Source: Pseudomonas quebecensis
GTDB lineage: Bacteria; Pseudomonadota; Gammaproteobacteria; Pseudomonadales; Pseudomonadaceae
Direction of reading: 5' to 3'
Assembly: GCF_026410085.1 (NCBI RefSeq)
Contig: NZ_CP112866.1
Coordinates: 4,835,001 to 4,899,000, forward strand
DNA length: 64,000 nt
Both the position numbers and the translations under genes were made by a program. The notes beneath the pieces were generated by a model that was not told where the DNA came from, searched no databases, and saw only the letters and a list, made by a program, of their open reading frames with translations. Positions 17,165 to 28,300 of this stretch are shown here, in pieces; the stretch's first letter is position 1; the number at the start of each line of letters is the position of its first letter.

Positions 17165-17889
17165 CTGAATCCGTACTGGTCACCGGCTCCAGCCGTGGCA
17201 TCGGCCGCGCCATTGCCCTGCGCCTGGCCCAGGCGGGCCACGACATTGTGCTGCACTGCCGCAGCGGCCGCGCCGAGGCGGATGCGGTGCAGGTGCAGAT
17301 CCAGGCCCTGGGCCGTCAGGCGCGGGTGCTGCAGTTCGACGTGGCGGATCGCGCCAGCTGCAAGCACATCCTTGAAGCCGATGTGGAGCAACACGGCGCC
17401 TATTACGGCGTGGTGCTCAACGCCGGCCTGACCCGCGACGGCGCGTTCCCGGCCTTGTCGGAGGACGACTGGGACGTGGTGATGCGCACCAATCTGGACG
17501 GTTTCTACAACGTGCTGCACCCGGTGATGATGCCGATGATCCGTCGTCGCGCGGCCGGGCGCATCGTGTGCATTACCTCGGTATCGGGGCTGATCGGCAA
17601 TCGCGGGCAGGTCAACTACAGTGCCTCGAAAGCCGGCCTGATCGGCGCGGCCAAGGCCCTGGCCATCGAGCTGGGCAAGCGCAGGATCACGGTCAACTGC
17701 GTCGCGCCGGGGCTGATCGACACGGCCATGCTGGACGAAAACGTACCCGTCGAGGAACTGATGAAAATGATCCCGGCACAACGCATGGGCACCCCGGAAG
17801 AAGTGGCCGGGGCGGTGAACTTCCTGATGTCTGCGGAAGCCGGTTACATCACCCGCCAGGTGCTGGCGGTGAATGGGGGCCTGTGCTGA
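17161..17889 (+). CDS. 3-oxoacyl-ACP reductase (FabG-like, ApeQ-like)
   Basis: This 242-residue short-chain dehydrogenase has the NADPH-binding TGSSRGIGRA (8-17), the NAG motif (88-90) and the Ser140-Tyr153-Lys157 set (ITSVSG and YSASK). It should reduce each 3-oxo intermediate before dehydration, so that every round adds one conjugated double bond. The gene is one base away from overlapping fully with the next: its TGA shares an A with the following ATG (TGATG). It is a cluster-specific FabG paralogue, not the housekeeping copy. Confidence 0.92.
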   Translation: MTESVLVTGSSRGIGRAIALRLAQAGHDIVLHCRSGRAEADAVQVQIQALGRQARVLQFDVADRASCKHILEADVEQHGAYYGVVLNAGLTRDGAFPALSEDDWDVVMRTNLDGFYNVLHPVMMPMIRRRAAGRIVCITSVSGLIGNRGQVNYSASKAGLIGAAKALAIELGKRRITVNCVAPGLIDTAMLDENVPVEELMKMIPAQRMGTPEEVAGAVNFLMSAEAGYITRQVLAVNGGLC

Positions 17890-19115
17890 TGAAGCGTGTC
17901 GTCGTCACCGGCATGGCCGGCGTGACCTCCCTGGGCAGCGACTGGCCGACCATTTCGGCCAACTTCCGCGCCAACCGCAGCGGTATCCGGCGCATGGACG
18001 AATGGGACCGTTTCACCGAACTGAACACGCGCTTGGCCGGGCCCATCGACGATTTCGTGGTGCCCTCCCACTGGACGCGCAAGCAATTGCGCAGCATGGG
18101 CCGCGTCTCGCGCCTGGCGGTGTGGGCCGCGGAGCAGGCGTTGCAGGATGCCGGTTTGCTCGGCGATGAGTCGATCAAGGACGGGCGCATGGGGGTGGCC
18201 TGTGGTTCGTCCACCGGCAGCACCGATGAGATCAAGGCTTTCGGCAACATGCTGCTCAACTCGGTGGCTGAGGGGCTCAACGCCAACTCCTATGTGCGCA
18301 TGATGCCGCACACCACGGCGGCGAATATCAGCATCTTTTTTGGCCTGACCGGGCGCTTGATTCCCACTTCGAGCGCCTGCACCAGCGGCAGCCAGGGCAT
18401 CGGCTATGCCTACGAGGCGATCAAGTTCGGGCGCCTGCCGTTGATGCTCGCCGGCGGTGCCGAAGAGCTCTGCCCCACCGAAGCCATGGTATTCGATGCG
18501 CTGTACGCCACCAGCCTGAAAAACGACGCACCGCAGACCAGCCCACGCCCCTACGACAGCGGCCGCGACGGCCTGGTGATCGGTGAAGGCGGCGGCATGC
18601 TGGTGCTCGAAGAACTGGAACACGCCCTGGCGCGCGGTGCGCACATCCATGCGGAAATCGTCGGCTTCGGCAGTAACGCCGACGGCCAGCACACCACCCG
18701 CCCGGAACAGAAAACCATGCGCCGCGCCATGGAACTGGCCCTGGAAGACGCCGGGCTGGCACCGGCCGCCATCGGTTACGTAAACGGGCATGGCACCGCC
18801 ACCGATCAGGGCGACATCGCCGAGACCCTGGCCACCAGCAGCCTGTTCGGCAGTCGCATGCCTATCAGTTCGCAAAAGAGCTTTCTGGGCCACACCCTGG
18901 GCGCGTGCGGGGCGCTGGAGTCGTGGTTCAGCATCGAAATGATGAACCGCGACCAGTACGTGCACACCTTCAACCTGGACACGGTCGACCCGCAGTGCGG
19001 CGAGCTGGATTACCTGCAGGGCGGCTTTCGCCAGATGCATCACGACTATGTGATGAACAACAATTTTGCCTTTGGTGGCGTCAATACGTCGCTGATCTTT
19101 CGCCGCTGGTCCTGA
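17889..19115 (+). CDS. Beta-ketoacyl-ACP synthase (FabF-like, ApeR-like)
   Basis: This 408-residue condensing enzyme of the KAS II type has Cys164 in SSACTSGSQG, His301 in NGHGTATDQGD and His335 in SFLGHTLGAC, so the triad is complete. It is the second full ketosynthase of the operon and clearly diverged from the one at 15540. In APE systems one ketosynthase is thought to work on early or starter units and the other on elongation; which does which is not evident here. The start at 17889 follows TGATG coupling with the reductase. Confidence 0.9.
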   Translation: MKRVVVTGMAGVTSLGSDWPTISANFRANRSGIRRMDEWDRFTELNTRLAGPIDDFVVPSHWTRKQLRSMGRVSRLAVWAAEQALQDAGLLGDESIKDGRMGVACGSSTGSTDEIKAFGNMLLNSVAEGLNANSYVRMMPHTTAANISIFFGLTGRLIPTSSACTSGSQGIGYAYEAIKFGRLPLMLAGGAEELCPTEAMVFDALYATSLKNDAPQTSPRPYDSGRDGLVIGEGGGMLVLEELEHALARGAHIHAEIVGFGSNADGQHTTRPEQKTMRRAMELALEDAGLAPAAIGYVNGHGTATDQGDIAETLATSSLFGSRMPISSQKSFLGHTLGACGALESWFSIEMMNRDQYVHTFNLDTVDPQCGELDYLQGGFRQMHHDYVMNNNFAFGGVNTSLIFRRWS

Positions 19116-19141
19116 TTTTTTAATCGATTGGAGAAAACGGA

Positions 19142-19588
19142 ATGTCTTCCTTGCTACGCGCCACCTTCATCACTTTGGCTCTGCTGAGCGCCGCCGGCTG
19201 CACCAGCAAACCGGTGCTCAACCCTCACAGTGAGCTACCGGCCGGAACGCAGGTCAGCGAAGAAAAAATGAAACAGGTGATCGTCAACGCCTTGCAGAAA
19301 CGCGAATGGACCGTGCAGCGCCTGAGCCCGCAACTGGTTCAGGCCGAAATCACCGTACGCGGCCAGTACCACGCTGAAATCGACATCCACTACACCCGCA
19401 GCAGCTATGCCATCACCTACCGCGACAGCCGCGACCTGGGCTACAAGGACGGCAAGATCCATCGCAATTACAATCGCTGGGTGAACAACCTGGATAACGA
19501 CATCATGGCGGGGTTGCGCAGCAATGGTGTAAGTGGCGAGGCAGGGTCGGCGGCGCAGTTGTTTGAGCAGACGGGAACGTCGAAGTAA
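19142..19588 (+). CDS. Small conserved lipoprotein at the end of the APE operon
   Basis: This 148-residue protein has a signal peptide and lipobox LSAAGC, with Cys20 as the lipidation site, followed by Thr-Ser, which favours the outer membrane. The body has a basic, alternating pattern (TVQRLSPQLVQAEI, YHAEIDIHYTRSSYAITYRDS) that suggests a small beta-rich fold. No enzyme motif is visible. It lies 26 bases after the last ketosynthase with GGAG upstream of its ATG and no terminator in between, so it probably belongs to the same operon. Its role is unknown; similar lipoproteins occur beside other APE clusters. Confidence 0.75.
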   Translation: MSSLLRATFITLALLSAAGCTSKPVLNPHSELPAGTQVSEEKMKQVIVNALQKREWTVQRLSPQLVQAEITVRGQYHAEIDIHYTRSSYAITYRDSRDLGYKDGKIHRNYNRWVNNLDNDIMAGLRSNGVSGEAGSAAQLFEQTGTSK

Positions 19589-19612
19589 AACCAAAGCCAG
19601 GCACCACCTCTG

Positions 19613-19742
19613 TGGCGAGCGGGCTTGCCCCGCGTTGGGCTGCGAAGCGGCCCCAACAAGATCACCGCGTTTTTTCAGACAGATCACAGCGTCAGATTTT
19701 GGAGCTGCTGCGCAGCCCAACGCGGGGCAAGCCCGCTCGCCA
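19613..19742. repeat. REPIN with two perfect 32-base inverted arms, overlapping the end of the LysR gene
   Basis: The arms at 19613-19644 and 19711-19742 are exact reverse complements over 32 bases and contain GGGCTTGCCCCGCG, a second Pseudomonas REP family distinct from the one at 1125. The right arm lies inside the 3' end of the LysR gene and encodes its last residues; the stop codon of that gene (19684) lies in the loop. The element also separates the APE operon from the regulator gene. Confidence 0.9.
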
Positions 19743-20616
19743 CCAACAACTCCACAAACGCCTTCGCCATCGGCGTTTGTACGCCTTTGCGCTGCACCAG
19801 CCAGACCGCCGTCACCGCCTCCTGATCCAGCAACGTGCGATAGACCACGCCATCGATGCGGATGCGCTGATACGACGCCGGCAGTACCGACACGCCTAAC
19901 CCCGCCGCCACCAACCCGATAATCGTCATCGCTTCCCCTGCTTCCTGGGCGAAGCGCGGGCTGAAGCCGGCGTCGCGGCACAGGTTGAGCAACTGGGCGT
20001 ACAAGCCACTGCCGTAACTGCGCGGGAAAAACACAAACGGCTCCTGCGCCAATTGCGCCAGGTGCAAGCCACGCTCGGAGCCTTGCGCCAGAGGGTGGCC
20101 GGCGCTCAGCACGGCCACCAGCGGTTCGCGCATCAGCTCGATCACAGCCAGCGAATCCGGCAAGGGCAACGGACGCATCAGCCCGACCTGAATCGACTCA
20201 TCCACCAGCGACTCGGCCACCTCGGTGCTGCTCATTTCCTGCAGGTTGAGGTGAACCGCCGGGAATGCCTGACGGAAGGCAAAGATCGCCTGGGGAATGC
20301 TGGCATTGAACGGCGCCGATGACGTGAAGCCAATCTTCAATTCTCCCAGTTCGCCCAACTGTGCCCGCCGCGCCACGTCTGCGGCTTTATCGACCTGGGC
20401 CAGCACCAGGCGTGCCTCTTGCAGGAACAGGCGCCCCGCTTCACTCAGTTCGACCCGACGATTGGTGCGCTCGAACAGCCGCGCTCCCACTTCGTTCTCC
20501 AACGCCTGGATCTGCTGGCTCAGGGGCGGTTGCGAGATGCCCAGTACCTGCGCCGCACGGCCAAAATGCAGCTCTTCGGCGACCGCGATGAAATACCGCA
20601 GATGACGTAATTCCAT
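19684..20616 (-). CDS. LysR-family transcriptional regulator (YnfL-like)
   Basis: This 310-residue regulator has an N-terminal winged helix-turn-helix (residues about 1-60, including RAAQVLGISQPPLSQQI) and a periplasmic-binding-like effector domain (about 90-295). It is divergent from an MFS transporter, and the pair resembles E. coli ynfL-ynfM, so the likely target is the transporter promoter between them. The last 20 or so residues (ASGLAPRWAAQQLQN) come from a REP arm, so the native C terminus seems to have been replaced by repeat DNA. It is unlikely to be dedicated to the APE operon, although it is next to it. Confidence 0.9.
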   Translation of the reverse strand: MELRHLRYFIAVAEELHFGRAAQVLGISQPPLSQQIQALENEVGARLFERTNRRVELSEAGRLFLQEARLVLAQVDKAADVARRAQLGELGELKIGFTSSAPFNASIPQAIFAFRQAFPAVHLNLQEMSSTEVAESLVDESIQVGLMRPLPLPDSLAVIELMREPLVAVLSAGHPLAQGSERGLHLAQLAQEPFVFFPRSYGSGLYAQLLNLCRDAGFSPRFAQEAGEAMTIIGLVAAGLGVSVLPASYQRIRIDGVVYRTLLDQEAVTAVWLVQRKGVQTPMAKAFVELLVASGLAPRWAAQQLQNLTL

Positions 20617-20741
20617 GCTTGCCTCATTAGGTCGTTAAAGCTATCAAACAGGTCGAACAATATATTGGAAAGAATCATTAGCCAGCTATATGCTTTTTTG
20701 CATTGCCTGCTCTGCCCGGCTTTTATCGCCCCGAGGTCTCT

Positions 20742-22010
20742 GTGAAACCTGCTGTCGCGCCACTCACTCAAGATGCCCCGCCCACCGCTCTGGATGAGGT
20801 GGTGGCGCAACTTAACGACGAGTACATCGAAAAAGGCACGCCGCTGTTCATGCGCACGGTGCTCGCGCTGTTCTCCGGCGGCTTCGCCACGTTTGCCCTG
20901 CTGTATTGCGTACAGCCGATGATGCCGGCGCTGTCCCATGAGTTTTCCATCAACGCGGCGCAGAGCAGCCTGGTCCTCTCGGTTTCCACGGCGATGCTGG
21001 CGCTGGGGTTGCTGATCACCGGTCCGATTTCAGACACCCTGGGGCGTAAACCGGTGATGGTGGCCGCGTTGTTCTGTGCCGCGCTTGCCACCATCGCCAG
21101 CGGCCTGATGCCTTCCTGGGAAGGCATCCTGTTTATGCGTGCGTTGGTGGGGCTGGCGCTCAGTGGCTTGGCGGCCGTGGCCATGACGTACTTGAGCGAA
21201 GAGATCCACCCTCAACACATCGGTCTGGCCATGGGCCTGTATATCGGCGGCAACGCCATCGGCGGCATGAGCGGGCGCCTGATCATGGGAGTACTGATCG
21301 ATTTCGTCAGTTGGCACACCGGGATGCTGATCATCGGCGCCCTGGCGCTGGTTGCCGCGACGGTGTTCTGGAAAATCCTTCCCGAATCGCGCAATTTCCG
21401 CCCTCGCAGCCTGAGGCCGCGCAGCCTGCTGGACGGGTTTGTCATGCACTTCAAGGATGCCGGGCTGCCGTGGCTGTTTCTGGAAGCGTTCCTGCTGATG
21501 GGTGCGTTCGTGACCTTGTTCAACTACATCGGTTATCGCCTGCTCGCCGCCCCTTACGATCTGAGCCAGGCGTGGGTGGGCCTGTTATCGCTGGTCTACC
21601 TCTCGGGCATCTACAGCTCGGCCAGGATCGGTTCGCTGGCCGACCGCCTCGGCCGCCGGCGCGTGCTGTGGGCCACCATCCTGGTGATGCTGGCGGGCAT
21701 GGCCCTGACCCTGTTCACACCGTTGTGGCTGATCGTTCCGGGCATGCTGGTGTTCACTTTCGGGTTTTTCGGCGCCCACTCGGTGGCCAGCAGCTGGATC
21801 GGCCGCCGTGCGGTGAAAGCCAAAGGGCAAGCATCGTCGCTGTACCTGTTCTGCTACTACGCCGGGTCGAGTATTGCCGGCACGGCGGGCGGGTTCTTCT
21901 GGCACTTTGGCGGATGGCATGGCATTGGCGGTTTTATCGTCGCGCTGTTGATCGGCGCCTTGCTGGTGGCGTTGAAGCTGGCAAAGCTGCCACCGCTGGC
22001 CTCGGCCTGA
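20742..22010 (+). CDS. MFS transporter, YnfM-like
   Basis: This 422-residue inner-membrane transporter has 12 predicted helices and the MFS motif SDTLGRKPVMV between helices 2 and 3. It closely resembles E. coli YnfM in segments such as PLFMRTVLALFSGG, MTYLSEEIHP, FWKILPESR and AHSVASSWIG. The substrate is unknown; the family exports small molecules such as drugs or arabinose-like sugars. The start is set at the GTG at 20742 with CCGAGG 5 bases upstream; an earlier TTG at 20703 is less likely. The 3' end overlaps, on the other strand, the reading frame of the cytochrome b561 gene. Confidence 0.88.
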   Translation: MKPAVAPLTQDAPPTALDEVVAQLNDEYIEKGTPLFMRTVLALFSGGFATFALLYCVQPMMPALSHEFSINAAQSSLVLSVSTAMLALGLLITGPISDTLGRKPVMVAALFCAALATIASGLMPSWEGILFMRALVGLALSGLAAVAMTYLSEEIHPQHIGLAMGLYIGGNAIGGMSGRLIMGVLIDFVSWHTGMLIIGALALVAATVFWKILPESRNFRPRSLRPRSLLDGFVMHFKDAGLPWLFLEAFLLMGAFVTLFNYIGYRLLAAPYDLSQAWVGLLSLVYLSGIYSSARIGSLADRLGRRRVLWATILVMLAGMALTLFTPLWLIVPGMLVFTFGFFGAHSVASSWIGRRAVKAKGQASSLYLFCYYAGSSIAGTAGGFFWHFGGWHGIGGFIVALLIGALLVALKLAKLPPLASA

Positions 22011-22531
22011 GGAGCGGCCGCCGCGAACGACATCCGCGCCATCACCCGCTTGCCGCGACGTTCATGCAGGACCACCGCGCCGATGTGCAGCACCAGCATC
22101 AACAACAGCGCCACGCAGGACAGCACGTGTACGCGGGTATAGAGGGCGATACGCGCAGGGTCGGTTTCAAATGGCGCAATGAAGGCCAGGTTAAAGATAT
22201 TGATCGGTCGATCCATCATTAGTACGCCCGTCGCCAGCACCACGGCCAGCACCAGGTACATGGCCTTATGCACCAGCAACGCCATGTATTCCTGCAACGT
22301 GCGCTTGATGGAAAAATCCAGGCCATGGCCGAAGGAGCAGTACACCCGCAAGGCAAAAACCGGAATATAGAGGGTGGTCAACGACACATTGAAGAACGCG
22401 ACCCATGCCTTTACCGACGCCGGCACGCTGAAGACGGCCACGGCAAAACCGGATAACAAAGACCACATAATGATGACGGCCGAAACCCAATGCAGCAGTT
22501 TCTGGCCCGTTGAATACGCTGAAGTGTTCAT
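21857..22531 (-). CDS. Cytochrome b561 family protein with an antisense-encoded C-terminal tail
   Basis: This 224-residue membrane protein has four helices and the histidines expected for two b-type haems (LLHWVSAV, LVHKAMYL, RVHVLSCV, VLHIGAVVLH). Family members accept electrons from ubiquinol or transfer them to superoxide. The conserved part ends near residue 175; the remaining tail (rich in Pro, Ser and Ala) is read from the strand opposite the end of the MFS gene, an overlap of 154 bases. The start at 22531 is chosen as the first ATG before the conserved helix; a TTG six codons upstream is possible. Confidence 0.82.
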   Translation of the reverse strand: MNTSAYSTGQKLLHWVSAVIIMWSLLSGFAVAVFSVPASVKAWVAFFNVSLTTLYIPVFALRVYCSFGHGLDFSIKRTLQEYMALLVHKAMYLVLAVVLATGVLMMDRPINIFNLAFIAPFETDPARIALYTRVHVLSCVALLLMLVLHIGAVVLHERRGKRVMARMSFAAAAPQAEASGGSFASFNATSKAPINSATIKPPMPCHPPKCQKNPPAVPAILDPA

Positions 22532-22676
22532 CCTGATAGCACCTGACAATGAACGCCAATCGCTGGCGAGTGGAAACGTCGGGTAGGATTTTTACCGAGG
22601 CGAGTTACCAGAGGCTGTAGGAGAAATCCCAACCTCTGCAGACTATCAAGGCAGGACTTAACGAACGCTGAAGCGC

Positions 22677-22713
22677 AGCGAGCCGCCCTCTGCCAGGCAG
22701 GGGGCGGCTCGCT
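22677..22713. terminator. Strong hairpin downstream of hemE, without a T tract
   Basis: Two 18-base arms (AGCGAGCCGCCCTCTGCC and its near-perfect complement, one G-T pair) are separated by a single base. The hairpin starts 13 bases after the hemE stop codon. Neither side has a run of T, so it may stabilise the 3' end of the mRNA rather than terminate transcription on its own. Confidence 0.6.
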
Positions 22714-22725
22714 TGGGGCGGGATG

Positions 22726-23793
22726 TTACTGGTGATATTGCGCGGACAATTCGTGCACAGCTTGCAGGAACGCCCCGGCGTGGTCTGGATTCACTTCCGG
22801 GGTGATGCCATGGCCGAGGTTGAACACGTGTCCGGTGCCGTTGCCATAACTGGCCAGGATGCGCCCGACTTCGGCGCGAATCGCTTCCGGCTTGGCGTAC
22901 AGCACGGTCGGGTCCATGTTGCCTTGCAGCGCGACTTGGCTGCCGACGCGACGGCGGGCCTCGCCGATATCGCAGGTCCAATCCAGGCCCAGGGCGTCCG
23001 CACCGGCATCGGCGATGCTTTCCAGCCACAGGCCCCCCCCCTTGGTGAACAGAATCACCGGCACCTTGCGGCCTTCGTGTTCACGGATCAGGCCGCTGAC
23101 GATCTTGCGCATGTAGGCCAGGGAGAATTCCTGGTACGCCGCTGCCGACAGGTTGCCGCCCCAGGTATCGAAGATCTGTACGGCTTGCGCACCGGCCATG
23201 ATCTGGCCGTTGAGGTACGCGGTCACCGACTGGGCCAGCTTGTCTAGCAGCAGGTGCATGGCTTGTGGGTTGTCGTAGAGCATGGCTTTGGTCTTGCGGA
23301 AGTCTTTCGATGAACCGCCTTCGACCATGTAGGTGGCCAGGGTCCACGGGCTGCCGGAGAAGCCGATCAGCGGCACGCGCCCGTTGAGCTCGCGGCGGAT
23401 GGTGCTGACGGCGTCCATCACGTAGCCCAGGTCCTTGTGCGGATCGGGAATCGGCAGGGCCTCGATGTCGGCCAGGGTGCTGACGACTTTGCGGAAACGT
23501 GGACCTTCACCGGTCTCGAAGTACAGGCCCTGGCCCATGGCATCGGGGATGGTGAGGATATCGGAGAACAGAATGGCCGCATCCAGTTGTGGGTAGCGGT
23601 CCAGCGGCTGCATCGTGACTTCGCAGGCGAACGCAGGGTTCATGCACAAGCTCATGAAGTCGCCGGCGTGGGCGCGGCTGGCGCGGTATTCCGGCAGGTA
23701 GCGACCGGCTTGACGCATCATCCACACGGGAGTGACGTCTACAGGCTGCTTGAGCAGGGCACGCAGGAAACGGTCGTTCTTGAGGGCAGTCAT
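22726..23793 (-). CDS. hemE: Uroporphyrinogen decarboxylase HemE
   Basis: This 355-residue cytosolic enzyme removes the four acetate carboxyl groups of uroporphyrinogen III to give coproporphyrinogen III in haem synthesis. The substrate-binding N terminus [16 protein letters not shown] and the signature [13 protein letters not shown] are present, and the length is standard. It is downstream of gltBD on the same strand but separated from gltD by a palindromic repeat, so it may have its own promoter. Nothing looks unusual in the coding sequence. Confidence 0.97.
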   Translation of the reverse strand: MTALKNDRFLRALLKQPVDVTPVWMMRQAGRYLPEYRASRAHAGDFMSLCMNPAFACEVTMQPLDRYPQLDAAILFSDILTIPDAMGQGLYFETGEGPRFRKVVSTLADIEALPIPDPHKDLGYVMDAVSTIRRELNGRVPLIGFSGSPWTLATYMVEGGSSKDFRKTKAMLYDNPQAMHLLLDKLAQSVTAYLNGQIMAGAQAVQIFDTWGGNLSAAAYQEFSLAYMRKIVSGLIREHEGRKVPVILFTKGGGLWLESIADAGADALGLDWTCDIGEARRRVGSQVALQGNMDPTVLYAKPEAIRAEVGRILASYGNGTGHVFNLGHGITPEVNPDHAGAFLQAVHELSAQYHQ

Positions 23794-23835
23794 GTCGGCA
23801 TCCGCAAAAAAAGTGCGGGTATGGTCTCAAAAGAC

Positions 23836-23916
23836 AGCGGCAAGCGGCAAGCTACAAGCGGCAAGTTGAAGCCGTTGTGCTTTTAACTTGCCGCTTGCCG
23901 CTTGAAACTTGCCGCT
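23836..23916. repeat. Palindromic repeat, AAGCTACAAGCGGCAAG family, copy 1
   Basis: The stretch contains CAAGCGGCAAGCTACAAGCGGCAAG followed, after about 20 bases, by its complement CTTGCCGCTTGCCGCTTGAAACTTG. It lies between the gltD stop and the hemE start. Three related copies are found at 39769, 49564 and 51948. Confidence 0.8.
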
Positions 23917-23922
23917 ACGTCA

Positions 23923-25350
<1,428 letters not shown>

Positions 25351-25373
25351 TCATCAAACTCTTCAGGCGCATA

Positions 25374-28300
25374 TCACTGCGGGTTGGCACGGATGCTGGA
25401 AAGCAACGATTTCAGGTTGGCAGCCTTGGGCTTGACCAGCCAGAAACGACGCAAGTAATCATCGAGATTCTCGGCGAGGTTGCGACCCCATTCGCTGCCG
25501 GTCTCTTCGACGTACTCGTCCAGCACGTGCTGCAAGTGGTTCCGGTAGGATTCCATGGCTTCGCCGCTGATGCGCTGGATCTCGACCAACTCGTGGTTGA
25601 CCCGGTCGACGAAGGTGTTGTCCTGGTCGAGCACGTAGGCGAAACCGCCGGTCATGCCCGAACCGAAGTTGTAGCCGGTCTTGCCCAGCACCGCGACAAA
25701 ACCACCGGTCATGTACTCGCAGCAGTGATCGCCCGTGCCTTCAACCACGGTGTGGGCACCGGAGTTACGCACGGCAAAACGCTCACCGGCCGTACCGGCG
25801 GCGAACAGCTTGCCGCCCGTGGCGCCGTACAAGCAGGTGTTGCCGATAATGGCACTGTCCTGGGTCTTGTAGACGCTGCCTGTAGGCGGAACGATCACCA
25901 GCTTGCCGCCGGTCATGCCCTTGCCCACGTAGTCGTTGGCGTCGCCTTCGAGGTACATGTTCAGGCCACCGGCGTTCCATACGCCGAAGCTCTGGCCAGC
26001 GGTGCCCTTGAAGCGGAACGTGATCGGCGCCTTCGCCATGCCCTGGTTGCCGTGCTTGCGCGCAATTTCGCCGGAGATGCGTGCGCCGATGGAACGGTCG
26101 CAGTTGCAGATGTCCAGGGCGAATTCGCCACCGCTGGCGTCGTTGATCGAGGAGCTGGCCATCTCGACCATTTTCTCGGCCAGCAGGCCTTTGTCGAACG
26201 GTGGGTTGCGGTCCACCTGGCAGAATTGCGGCTTGTCTGCCGGGATGTGATCGCTGCCCAGCAGCGGCGTGAGGTCCAGGTGCTGTTGCTTGGCGGTCTG
26301 GCCTTCAAGGATGTCCAGCAGGTCGGTACGACCGATCAGCTCTTCCAGCGAGCGCACGCCCAGCTTGGCCAGCCACTCACGGGTTTCTTCGGCGACGTAG
26401 GTGAAGAAATTCACCACCATGTCGACGGTACCGATGTAGTGATCCTTGCGCAGCTTCTCGTTCTGAGTGGCGACGCCGGTGGCGCAGTTGTTCAGGTGGC
26501 AGATGCGCAGGTATTTGCAGCCCAGGGCGATCATCGGCGCGGTGCCGAAGCCGAAGCTCTCGGCGCCGAGGATTGCCGCCTTGATCACGTCAAGACCGGT
26601 TTTCAGGCCGCCGTCGGTTTGCACACGGACCTTGCCGCGCAGGTCGTTGCCGCGCAGGGTCTGGTGGGTCTCGGCCAGGCCGAGCTCCCACGGCGCGCCG
26701 GCGTATTTGATGGAGGTCAGCGGCGATGCGCCGGTGCCGCCGTCGTAACCGGAGATGGTGATCAGGTCGGCATAGGCCTTGGCCACACCGGCGGCGATGG
26801 TACCTACGCCGGCTTCCGCGACCAGTTTCACCGAGACCAGCGCCTGCGGGTTGACTTGTTTGAGGTCGAAAATCAGCTGCGACAAATCTTCGATCGAGTA
26901 GATGTCGTGGTGCGGCGGTGGCGAGATCAGGGTCACGCCCGGGACCGCATAACGCAGCTTGGCGATCAGACCGTTGACCTTGCCGCCCGGCAGTTGGCCG
27001 CCCTCACCGGGCTTGGCGCCCTGGGCTACCTTGATCTGCAGCACTTCGGCGTTGACCAGGTATTCCGGGGTGACGCCGAAACGACCAGTCGCGACCTGCT
27101 TGATTTTCGAACTCTTGATAGTGCCGTAGCGCGCCGGGTCTTCACCGCCTTCGCCGGAGTTGGAGCGCGCGCCCAGGCGGTTCATGGCTTCGGCCAGGGC
27201 TTCGTGGGCCTCGGGCGACAAGGCGCCCAGGGAAATACCCGCAGAGTCGAAACGCTTGAGGATCGATTCCAGCGGCTCGACTTCGCTGATGTCCATCGGC
27301 GTGTCCAAGGTCTTGACCTTGAGCAAGTCACGGATCATCGATACCGGGCGGTTATCCACCAGACTCGTGTATTGCTTGAACTTGGCGTAGTCGCCCTGCT
27401 GCACGGCGGCTTGCAGGGTGCTGACCACGTCCGGGTTGTACGCGTGATACTCGCCACCGTGCACAAACTTGAGCAGGCCGCCTTGCTGGATCGGCTTGCG
27501 CGCGCTCCAGGCTTCGGCCGCCAGGGCTTTCTGCTCGGCTTCGATGTCGACGAACCGCGCGCCCTTGATACGGCTCGGCACGCCACGGAAGCTCAAATCG
27601 CACACTTCTTCCGACAGACCGATGGCTTCGAACAACTGCGCGCCACGGTAGGAGGTGACGGTGGAGATGCCCATCTTCGACAGGATCTTCAGCAGGCCCT
27701 TGGTGATGCCCTTGCGGTAGTTCTTGAACACCTCGTAGAGGTCGCCCAGTACTTCACCGGTACGGATCAGGTCACCCAGCACTTCATAGGCGAGGAACGG
27801 GTACACCGCCGAGGCGCCGAAGCCGATCAGCACCGCAAAGTGATGCGGGTCGCGGGCGGTGGCGGTTTCCACGAGGATGTTGGAATCGCAGCGCAGGCCT
27901 TTTTCGGTCAGGCGGTGGTGCACGGCACCGGTAGCCAGCGAGGCATGGATCGGCAGCTTGCCCGGCGCAATATGACGGTCGGTCAGCACGATCTGGGTAC
28001 GCCCGGCGCGCACGGCTTCTTCGGCCTGGTCGGCGACGTTGCGCACTGCGGCTTCAAGGCCGAGGCTCTCGTCATAGTTCAGGTCGATGATCTGACGGTC
28101 GAAGCCTGGGCGCTCCAGGTTCATCAACGAACGCCACTTGGCCGGGGAGATGACCGGCGAGCTGAGGATCACCCGAGAGGCGTGCTCAGGCGACTCCTGG
28201 AAGATGTTGCGCTCGGCACCGAGGCACACTTCCAGGGACATCACGATAGCTTCGCGCAGCGGGTCGATCGGTGGGTTGGTCACCTGGGCGAATTGCTGGC

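Noticed and set aside
2340-19588. A dialkylresorcinol or fatty-acid synthesis cluster in place of an aryl-polyene cluster
   Set aside because: No DarA/DarB-like condensing pair was found, and the set of ammonia-lyase, LolA-like, MMPL, DUF3261-like and ApeP-like genes is specific to aryl-polyene type clusters.
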